A stretch of 64,000 nucleotides of DNA from Zea mays (lineage: Eukaryota; Streptophyta; Magnoliopsida; Poales; Poaceae): NCBI RefSeq assembly GCF_902167145.1, contig NC_050097.1, forward strand, positions 174,436,923-174,500,922, written 5' to 3'. Position 1 is the stretch's first letter, and the number at the start of each line of letters is the position of its first letter. Positions 55,622 through 64,000 of the stretch are shown here, in pieces. The notes under the pieces were generated by a model. The model had not been told where the DNA came from. It worked only from the letters and a program-made list of their open reading frames with translations, and did no database searches. The position numbers were made by a program, and so were the translations under genes.

Positions 55622-56872
55622 TGAAAGGGAAATGTGCCCTTGGGCCATTTCTAAGTATTTTGGTGATTTAGTGTCCAACACAAGTGCCTAAGTGTTAAAT
55701 GGTGGACAAAGTACAAATCAAGTATAAAGGTATGTTTCTCAGACTTAGTACATTGTTTTAGAGACTAATGTATTGTGTCTAAGTGCTGGAAACAGGAAAA
55801 ATCAAGTTGAAATTAAAGATGGCTTTGTTCAGCCAAAGTCAGCTCTGTCTGGGTGCACCGGACTGTCCGGTGGTGCACCGGACAGTGTCCGGTGCGCCAG
55901 GCTGGCTCAGGCGAACTTGCTGCTCTCGGGAAGTGATTAACGGCGTACGACTATAATTCACCAGACTGTCTGGTGTGCACCGGACTGTCCGGTGAGCCAA
56001 CTGTCAGCCGGGCCAACGGTCGGCCGCGGAATCCGCGCGTGACGCGTGGCAAGAGCCAACGGTCAGAAGGGGCACCGGACTGTCCGGTGTGCACCGAACT
56101 GTGTCCGGTGCGCCAACGGCTCCAAAGTGCCAATGGTCGGCTTCGCTAAAGAAGGAAAGAAATCCGCACCGGACAGTGTCCGGTGGTGCACCGGACTGTC
56201 CAGTGCGCCAGGCGACAGAAGGCAAAAATTGCCTTCCTGGAATGCACTCAACGGCTCCTAGCTGCCTTGGGGCTATAAAAGGGACCCCTAGGCGCATGGA
56301 GGAAGACACCAAGCATTCTCTAAGCATTCCTAAGCACCAAGACTTTGATTCCACGCATTTGATTCTTTGTGATAGCAACTAGAGCTCCATTTGAGTTGTG
56401 AACTCGCCGGGTTGTGTTGTGAGCTCTTGTTGTGACTTGTGTGCGTGTTGGTACTCTGATTTTGTGTCTTGTGTGCGGTGCTCATCCCTCCCTTACTCCG
56501 TGCTTCTTTGTGAACTTCAAAGTGTAAGGGCGAGAGGCTCCAAGTTGTGGAGATTCCTCGCAAGTGGGTTATAGTAAAGTGAAAGCAAAACACCGTGGTA
56601 TTCAAGTGGGTCTTTGGACCGCTTGAAAGGGGTTGATTGCAACCCTCGTCCGTTGGGACGCCACAACGTGGAGTAGGCAAGTGTTGGACTTGGCCGAACC
56701 ACGGGATAAACCACTGTGCCATCTCTGTGTTGATCTCTGTGTGGTTATCATGTTGTGCAAGTTCTTCTCTCTAGCCACTTGGCTTAATTGTGCTAACCCT
56801 TAATCAAGTTTTGTGGATTAAGTTTCAAGGTTTTACAGGATCACCTATTCACCCCCCCTCTAGGTGCTCTCA
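55622..56872 (+). repeat. Opie-like element 2, 3' LTR
   Basis: 1,251 bp, from TGAAAGGGAAATGTGCCC to GGTGCTCTCA. Several palindromes have lost symmetry by C-to-T or G-to-A changes (for example CACCAGACTGTCTGGTG at 55960). Confidence 0.95.
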
Positions 56873-56877
56873 TATAA

Positions 56878-58816
56878 TCCTCGCCTCCTTGTGTCGAGAG
56901 GAGTATAATAAGGTGCAAGGGTTGAAAAATGCCAAAGAAATTTAGGACGTCCTCAAAACAGCGCACGAAGGGGACGAGGTGACCAAGATCACCAAACATG
57001 AAATGATCGAGGGAGAGCTCGATCGATTCATCCTCAACAAAGGAGAAGAGCCGCAAGCGATGTACAACCGGCTCAAGACTATGGTCAATCAAGTGCACAA
57101 CCTTGGGAGCACCAAGTGGGATGACCATGAAATGGTCAAAGTTATTCTAAGATCTCTCGTTTTTCGTAATCCTACTCAAGTTCAATTAATTCGTGGAGAT
57201 CCTAGATACAAACAGATGTCCCCCGAGGAAGTGATTGACAAGTTTGTGAGCTTTGAACTTATGATCAAAGACTCCAAACACTTTGTCAACTTGGAACAAG
57301 GCGCCACCTCCACACCCGAGGTGCAACCCGTTGCATTTAAAGCAACGGAAGAAAAGAAGGAAGAGTCTACACCAAGTAGACTTTCAATTGACGCCTCCAA
57401 GCTTGACAATAAGGAGATGGCTCTTATCATCAAGAGCTTTCAGCAAATCCTCAAGCAAAGGAAGGGGAAGGACTACAAACCTCGCTCCAAGAGGGTTTGC
57501 TACAGGTTTGGTAAGTCCGGTCACTTTATTGCTAAATGTCCATATACAAGTGACAGTGACAGGGATGACGACAAGAAAGGGAAGAAGAAGATAGAGAAGA
57601 AGAAGTATTACAAGAGGAAAGGTGGCGAGGCGCACATGGGGCGGGAATGGGACACCGACGAGAGCTCCACTGACTCCTCCTTCGACGAGGACGCCGCAAA
57701 CATCGCCATCAACAAAGGTCTCCTCTTCCCCAACGTTGGCCACAAGTGCCTAATGGCTAAGGACGACAAGAAGAAGAAGGTACATTCTAGAGATACCCCC
57801 AAATATACTACATCTGATGATGAGGGTAGCTCTAGTGATAATGAAGATGATTTAACTTCTCTTTTTGCCAACCTTACTAAAGATCAAAAGAGGAAAATAA
57901 ATGAATTAATAGAATCCATTAATGAGAAGGATGATCTCTTGGAATGCCAAGAGGACCTGCTCGTTAAGGAAAATAAAAAATTTGTTAAGTTGAAAAATGC
58001 TTATGCTCTAGAAGTAGAAAAATGTGAAAACTTATCTAAAGAGCTTAGCATTTGCAATGATTCGATTTCCTGTCTTAGAGATGAGAATGCTAATTTAAAT
58101 GCTAAGATAGAAGAATTGAATGTTTGCAAACCATTCACATCTACTGTTGAGCATGTCACTATTTGCACTAGATGTAGAGATGTTAATATTGAAGCTATTG
58201 ATGATCACCTTGCCATGATTAAAGAACAAAATGATCACATAGCTAAATTAAATGCTAAAATTGCCGAGCATGATTTAGAGAACGAAAATTTAAATTTGTT
58301 CGAAGCATGCTTTATAATGGGAGGCGCCCTGGTATTAAGGATGGTATTGGCTTCCAACAAGGGAGCCAAAGCAACACCAAACTTAATGCCCCCAAAAAAT
58401 TATCTAATTTTGTTAAGGGTAAGGCTCCCATGGTTCAGGATAGAGAGGGTTACATTTTATATCCTAAGAACTATCCTGAGCACAAAATTAGGAAGATTCA
58501 TGCTAGAAAACCTCATAATGTTTCTCATCATGCTTTTATGTATAGAAATGAAGCATCTAGTTCTAGGCATTCAACTCATATCAAATTACCTAAAAGGAAA
58601 ATTCCTAATGCATCAAATGAGCATAACATTTCATTTAAAACTTTTGATGCATATAATGTGCTTACTAACAAATCAGGCAAAGTAGTTGCCAAATATGTTT
58701 GGGGCAAACACAAGAGTCCAAAGACTTGTGTTTGGGTACCCAAGGTGCTTGTTTCTAATGTCGAGGACCCAAGACCGTTTGGGTACCTAAGAATAAGGCC
58801 TAAATTTGTTTTGTAG
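56878..58816 (+). pseudogene. Ji-like gag, 3' part
   Basis: It resumes with ASLCREEYNKVQGLKNAKEI and has a TAG at 56943-56945 in place of Trp. It then continues open through RFILNKGEEPQAMYNRLKTMVNQ. The zinc knuckle reads CYRFGKSGHFIAKC: the second Cys is Phe. A coiled coil follows (KRKINELIESINEKDDLLE). A frameshift near 58310 moves the last part into another frame, ending at 58816 with a TAG that directly precedes the pol start. Confidence 0.8.
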
Positions 58817-58818
58817 GT

Positions 58819-59972
58819 TTATGCATCCGGTGGATCAAGTTGGATAATCGATAGCGGGTGCACAAACCACATGACAGGGGAGAAAAGAATATTCTCCTCA
58901 TACGAGAAAAACGATGATCCCCAAAGAGCAATCACATTCGGGGATGGAAATCAAGGTTTGGTCAAAGGTTTGGGTAAAATTGCTATATCTCCTGACCATT
59001 CCATTTCCAGTGTTTTTCTTGTAGATTCTTTAGATTACAATTTGCTTTCTATTTCTCAATTATGTAAAATGGGCTACAATTGTCTTTTTACTGATAATGG
59101 TGTTACTGTCTTTAGAAGAAGTGATGATTCAATAGCATTTAAGGGAGTGTTAGATGGTCAACTATATTTATTTGATTTTAATGATAACAAGGCTGAACTA
59201 GACACTTGTTTAATTGCTAATTAAGACTAATTTGGGCTGGCTCTGGCATCGCCGACTTGCCCATGTTGGGACGAAGAATCTTCACAAACTTCTAAAGGGA
59301 GAGCACATTTTAGGACTAACAAATGTTCATTTTGAGAAAGACAAGATTTGTAGCACATGTCAAGCAGGGAAGCAAGTTGGAGTTCATCATCCACACAAGA
59401 ACATCATGACGACAGACATGCCGCTTGAGCTACTCCACATGGATTTATTTGGCTCGATCGCTTATATAAGCATCGGCGGGAGTAAGTACTGTCTAGTTAT
59501 TATGGATGATTATTCTTGCTTCACTTGGGTATTCTTTTTGTAGAAAAAATCTCAGACCCAAATGACCTTAAAGAGATTCTTAAGACGGGCTCAAAACGAG
59601 TTCGGATTGAGAATAAAAAAGATTAGAAGCGACAATGGTACGGAGTTCAAGAACTCTCAAATTGAAGGATTTCTTGAGGAAGAGGGCACCAAGCATGAGT
59701 TCTCTTCTCCCTACACACCTCAACAAAATGGTGTAGTGGAGAGAAAGAATAGAACTCTATTGAATATGGCAAGGACGATGCTTGATGACTACAAGACACC
59801 GGATCAGTTTTGGGCGGAGACGATTAACACCGCCTGCTACTCCATCAACCGACTCTACCTTCACCGAATCCTCAAGAAAACATCATATGAACTCCTCACT
59901 GGTAAAAAGCCCAATGTTTCTTATTTTAGAGTTTTTGGGAGCAAATGTTTTATTCTTATCAAAACAGGTAGA
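58819..59972 (+). pseudogene. Ji-like pol, 5' part (protease, integrase)
   Basis: Protease WIIDSGCTNHMTG is intact. A small insertion near 59221 shifts the frame just before the integrase zinc finger (LWHRRLAHVGTKNLHKLL, CSTCQAGK). TAG at 59541-59543 replaces Gln after TWVFFL. The catalytic core (IRSDNGTEF, PYTPQQNGVVERKNR) then reads on to 59972, where element G begins. Confidence 0.85.
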
Positions 59973-60645
59973 TGTTGGGGGCCTTCGGCTTTCGAAGGTC
60001 CTCAAAAACATGATTTGACAATGTTTTCCAAGTATGCGAGCAGGTATCTTCGGAATCAGGTTACGGGTATACAAGAGCATGGTCAAGACGAAGCTTGACT
60101 GGGATGGAAGGCGATTATGACGAAGGATAAGACGATCACGAAGCTATGTGCAGGAAAGCTTCGGCATGACAGCAGAAAAGGGGAACCGACTTAAAGATGA
60201 AAAGCCAAATTAGACCTTGAAGAATTACTATAGAGTTATTGATAAATGTAAAGGGCATTAATGTAATTTTACACGGGCTGCGTCCCGTGCCTATAAATAG
60301 ATGAACAGTACTCCCGTACTGTTCACGCTGACTGGGCATTCGCTTTTTGCATCACGCCTATACCTTTACTTTTCATCAATCCGAAGGTACATTTATAATT
60401 TGTTTTTATGGATTTGATAATAAAAAGAAGTTGATGAAAATATCTGTATTATTATTTGTATTTCATATATGAGTTCTTCTTCATCATTTATCTAACTTAC
60501 GAAGGTCTTTTTCTTCGTAACCTTCGTCCAGAATTCATTATATCCGAAGGGACATAATGTTTATAAGGACGAAGGACTTTAACATTTAACACTTTTTATG
60601 TTGCCTTGTTCTTAACTCTTAGCATTTGAGAACAAGTCTCCAACA
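59973..60645 (+). repeat. Element G 5' LTR
   Basis: 673 bp. It starts TGTTGGGGGCCTTCGGC and ends AGTCTCCAACA. The TATA box CTATAAATAG is at 60291-60300. The LTR start resembles my memory of the maize Huck family. Confidence 0.85.
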
Positions 60646-60646
60646 T

Positions 60647-60664
60647 TGGCGCCCACCTCCGGTG
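60647..60664 (+). promoter_or_regulatory. Primer binding site of element G
   Basis: TGGCGCCCACCTCCGGTG, identical to the site in element B (18378). The next nine bases, AACTCACGT, match B except for one base. Confidence 0.85.
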
Positions 60665-60718
60665 AACTCACGTCCATTTCTTGAGTTTTGAACACCTTCG
60701 GCAAGCATCACCTTCGTC

Positions 60719-62223
60719 ATGCCGCCGAAGAAAGCTTCAGCCATAGGGGCTGCCACTCTGCAGGCGCTGGATCCCAATCAGGATGTCCTTTCTCTTAGGG
60801 AGACCCGAAGCCAGAAGAGGAAGGCCACTAGTCCGACGCCTCCGGGGGATGCTTTGGATCAAGAAATCCAAAACTTGGAAATGCTCCACCAACAGGTTCA
60901 ACGAAAGAAGGAAAAGATGGCCCGTCTAGCTGACCTACAGAGGCAGATAGATGAAGCTTCGGAAGAAGTTCGTCATCTTGCTCAAGATGACCAGAGCCGA
61001 AGGCCTCCACGCAGAGAGCTTCATCAGGAAGGCTTCTACAACGAGGACGACTGGTATGAAGATTTCCATCATAGAAATTTTGCTTTTGATGATGCTTCTC
61101 CTCTGTCAACAGAACTGCAGGCTACACCATGGCCCCAGTCTTACAAGCCCCCTCAGCTCCCCATGTACGATGGTCATTCAGACCCAAAGCAATTCTTGAT
61201 GAGCTATGAAGCAACCATATCTTCGTATGGTGGCAATACTGCAGTCATGGCAAAGTCCTTCGTCATGGCCGTCAAGAGTGTTGCACAAACCTAGTACTCT
61301 TCTCTTCGGCCAGGAACAATCACTTCATGGCAGAAGCTGAAAGACATGTTGATAACCAGCTTTCAAGGGTTTCAAACCAAGCCGGTCACTGCTCAAGCCT
61401 TATTCCAGTGCACCCAGGACCAAGAAGAGTACCTTCAGGCGTATGTCCGAAGGTTCCTGCGTCTGAGGGCACAGGCACCAACAGTGCCCAATGAAATTGT
61501 CATTGAGGCCATGATTAAGGGACTTCGGCCGGGACCTTCAACTCAATATTTTGCCAGGAAGCCCCCCCCCAAACTTTGGAGAAGCTGCTCTAGAAGATGG
61601 ACGAGTATATTCGAGCTGACAATGACTTTCGCCAAAGAAGGGAGGAAGCATTCAGGTTCTCTGAAATGACCAGGGGCTTCGGAGGAAGATTCCATCCGAG
61701 GCACGTCAGGTCAATTCACAATTCTACTCAAACTGATGATAGAGGGAGTCAACAGCAAAGACCACAATACTCCTCGCAAGCTTCGGGGCAGCAGCAAAGC
61801 TCTTTCCGGCCGCCAGCGCCAAGGGGTAGAGGCGCCAGGGGCTTCGGGGGAAGATTTGGGGATCAGCCAAGAAAAATTTACTGCCTATTCTGTGGTGAAG
61901 ACAAGGGCCATACCACTAGGATGTGCCATGTTACCATCCAGAAGCAGAAGGAGATAGCAGAAGCTGCAGCACAACAGAGTCAGCCGAAGCAGGTCATGCA
62001 TACTGCTTCGTACCATTCGCCTTACATTCCAGAATATGTAGGGAATCACCCTGCAGCTTCCGTTGCTTTGGCAAGCCAACCCCAAGCATCTTGGCAACAG
62101 CCTCCACCGCCACCACCAACACAACGAGCTCAGCAGCCAGAGGGGAGCCAGCGGGACTTCAGAGAGGAGTCCGAAGCTCGCACAGTCAATAGCACTGTGC
62201 CAGAATCGAAGCACATTTACTGA
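60719..62223 (+). pseudogene. Tat-type Gag of element G, two breaks
   Basis: From ATG at 60719: a basic N-terminus, a coiled coil (LEMLHQQVQRKKEKMARLAD), a Gag core with PPQLPMYDGHSDPKQFLMSYE, and then, after a TAG at 61292-61294 (Trp expected), SSLRPGTITSWQKLKDM and EEYLQAYVRRFLRLR. A frameshift occurs at the C-run near 61562-61570. The last part has a Gln/Arg/Gly-rich stretch and a knuckle-like CLFCGEDKGHTTRMC near 61890, ending at 62223. After the stop there is no protease or RT. Gag would form the particle; enzymes must come from elsewhere. Confidence 0.85.
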
Positions 62224-62479
62224 CAAATATCCTACCTCGACAGCAGCTTTTCGCATTTTTGCATTCAGTATTACTTTCTTTTTAGTAAGGAACAATTATG
62301 GAAAATTTAAGTGTCTTTATCATTTTTCAATCTCTTGTAACAATTTCGCTTTTTATCATAATGAAAATATATATTCTCCACAGGCTTGAGTTGCCGAAGC
62401 ATAAGAATTTATGGTGGCACGGAGGACCTTCGAATTATCAAAAATTTGTTCTAAGGAACGCAGTGCAACTTCTTCGAAG

Positions 62480-62760
62480 TAGTAAAAAGTCGTTCCTAAG
62501 GGAGCGCAGTGTAAGTTTTCTGCTCAAAAGTCGTTCCGAAGGGAATGCAGAGCTTACAGCGAAACATAAACGTTGATTCCGCTGAAAGTAAAAGGCGAAG
62601 AAGCTCCTAAGGGAGGCTTACAGCGAAAAATAAACGCTGATTCCGCTGAAAGTAAAAGGCGAAGAAGCTCCTAAGGGAGGCTTACAGCGAAAAATAAACG
62701 CTGATTCCACTGAAGTAAAAGGCGAAGAAGCTCCTAAGGGAGGCTTACAGTGAAAAATAG
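62480..62760 (+). repeat. Tandem repeats in element G, 64-bp unit
   Basis: About four units of the same kind as in element B: AGCTCCTAAGGGAGGCTTAC, then CAGCGAAAAATAAACGCTG and TAAAAGGCGAAGA. They are preceded by two AAAAGTCGTTCC(T/G)AAGGGA units. Confidence 0.9.
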
Positions 62761-63206
62761 ATGTCGACCTTCGGCAAATATCATTTTGCATAACATCACA
62801 TCATTACATCATTCGCATAGCATAGCATCATACATCATAGTGCATCAACAACGCAAGAAGGGGGGTCTTGGTATTCGGAGAATCGTTTTTGAAGAAATAG
62901 TGACACGGTACAAACAATAGCCATTGGAGAATTATATCTTCGTCAAAACTCTGAAATGGAAAGATCTATTGATCATTGATTTTACGAGAATTGGTTACTG
63001 ATTTTATAAGAACATGGATATTATTTACGAAGCATGAAAAGAAGGGAATGTGTTTTTTTCGCCAAAGGCTCAAAAACGGTATGTATCTAATGTTTCATGC
63101 ATCGTAAAGAATAGAATTATAAACAGCTAATATGTTACATCCAAAGTTACACAATTACACATGATTCTCAACAAGCATTATAATCTAAATGTTTTTACAG
63201 CAGCAT
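62761..63206. other. Element G spacer after the antisense gene
   Basis: Non-coding, with CATCA-rich runs. A variant of the flank motif (GGGAATGTGTTTTTTTCG) is at 63044-63061, in the same position as in B and D. Confidence 0.6.
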
Positions 63207-64000
63207 TTAATCTTCCCTTAAGACTACTTCTGCAGCTTCGTTTAGAAGCTGATCAACAACTTTATCCATTATGGCTTCGGCCATCTGTCTAATTTCATCA
63301 TCCCCCTTCGTGTGGGGACCCGGAGATAGCTCAGCAGGTTCTGAGGGAAGAGAAGATACAGATATATTACTATTACAAACCATGAACAAGGTCGAAATCA
63401 AAAAATTACAATAAAGAGTCAAAAACCACTAATTAATACCTATTTGCCCTTCGGGCTCTACGCTTTTCTCAGCAGCCTCTGCTACTTTTCTAGCATCATG
63501 GATGCCTTTTTCGCTCTTCTGAATAATTTCTGGGGCCATTTCCCGGCCGCCATTGTCCCAAATGTCGGTAAAAAATTTTCCACCTACAAGGCTTGCTTCG
63601 GCTGAGGGGTCTTTAATGTCTTCGGAGGATAAGGTAGCTTTGGATTGTGCTAAAGATTTTACATGCTCACAGCCTTTCCTCTCCAAAATCGTAGCAATCC
63701 CCCTGGCACCCGAAAAGGCGCATATGTCTCCGCGGCTATTCAAAATTTCCTCAAAGGCCTCAGCTTCGTGACTGATCCATTCAATCAGGCCTTCGGGGTT
63801 ACCCCTTGTGAAGTTTTCCTCGCTCGAGAATGCGCCAACGCTGGCGAAGCTAGTTTTTATTTTCTTAGCGCATTCTATAGATTTGTCATAGCACCTTTTC
63901 CTGGATGCCCGAAGCTCTTCAACGTTTCCTTCTAAATGATTTGCCCACTGATCGCTAAGTTCTCGTTTCGTCTCTTCAAGTATGCGCTCTTCTTTAGCTC
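63207..64000 (-). CDS. Antisense accessory gene of element G, C-terminal part
   Basis: The exon from the window edge down to 63440 and the last exon 63340-63207 join in phase through AG/GTATT and CCTCAG splice sites. The stop TAA is at 63207-63209. The visible protein has a helical Lys/Glu-rich region, then GDICAFSGARGIATILERKGCEH and FFTDIWDNGGREMA, which align with DFCALVASRGTATAFLKAGCTH and FMTQIWVNGGRRMA of element B. The final exon is longer than in B and D. The visible part has no break. The N-terminal part is outside the window. Confidence 0.7.

Larger units (their letters stand above)
47960..56872 (+). mobile_element. Opie-like Sirevirus 2 inside Ji-like gag, older copy
   Basis: The element is 8,913 bp with LTRs of 1,253 and 1,251 bp that differ at about 35 positions by eye. 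The target duplication is imperfect: TATAC (47955-47959) against TATAA (56873-56877). The first LTR starts TAAAAGGG where the standard start is TGAAAGGG. Gag is broken and pol has one stop. Confidence 0.9.
46155..59972 (+). mobile_element. Ji-like Sirevirus inside element D, split by two insertions, continues past the window
   Basis: It starts TGAAAGGGAAATAGGC. CACAT (46150-46154) would be the left target duplication. It comprises the 5' LTR (46155-47401), gag (47451-47959 and 56878-58816) and the start of pol (58819-59972). The Opie-like element 2 entered gag at 47960, and gypsy element G entered pol at 59973, with GTAGA (59968-59972) as its left duplication. The rest of pol and the 3' LTR must lie right of the window. 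Confidence 0.85.
59973..64000 (+). mobile_element. Gypsy element G (Tat lineage), gag-only, truncated by the window end
   Basis: The order is LTR (59973-60645), PBS, gag (60719-62223), no pol, tandem repeats (62480-62760) and an antisense gene on the minus strand from 63207 to the edge. PBS, leader, repeats and antisense gene are homologous to element B. The second LTR is not in the window. Confidence 0.85.

Overview
The window is a heterochromatin-like stretch of a grass genome, almost certainly maize or a close Zea relative. It consists of transposable elements inserted into one another, and I see no convincing host gene, tRNA, rRNA or CRISPR array. The maize call rests on Sirevirus LTRs carrying many CACCGGAC-GTCCGGTG palindromes (Opie-like and Ji-like, named from memory), on Tat-lineage Ty3/gypsy elements rich in CTTCGG/CCGAAG words, and on CACTA, Harbinger-type and Stowaway DNA transposons.

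Layout. 1-2858 is decayed sequence without a recognisable gene. 2862-9089 is a complete-ended CACTA transposon (13-bp terminal repeats, AGT target duplication). It holds a TNP2-type transposase gene on the minus strand with one early stop codon, orphan tail exons of a second protein, a GC-rich leader and two foldbacks in the leader. 9779-10099 is a small MITE. 10632-38447 is an old PIF/Harbinger relic (transposase plus two tandem copies of an ORF1-like gene) split by a Stowaway MITE (10691-10855), a chromovirus fragment without a 5' LTR (11036-about 15846) and gypsy element B (17748-36272, duplication ATATC). B is itself split by a young Opie-like element (20892-29818, duplication ATTGA). From 38453 a second gypsy element, D, lies on the minus strand. 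A Ji-like Sirevirus enters it at 46155. That Sirevirus is split by an older Opie-like element (47960-56872) and by gypsy element G (59973 to the window end). D, Ji and G all run off the right edge.

How the parts work together. The three gypsy elements share one plan: LTR, PBS, sense gene(s), 62-64-bp tandem repeats, then an antisense accessory gene with its own TATA box and conserved introns, then the second LTR. B carries an uninterrupted pol frame (once the Opie insertion is disregarded) but no gag. G carries gag (with breaks) but no pol. This looks like a split, mutually complementing retrotransposon family. With the antisense gene and the CACTA leader foldback, it is the most interesting content of the window.

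All family names and splice sites come from reading the sequence by eye. No search, alignment program or expression data was used. LTR comparisons are manual counts.
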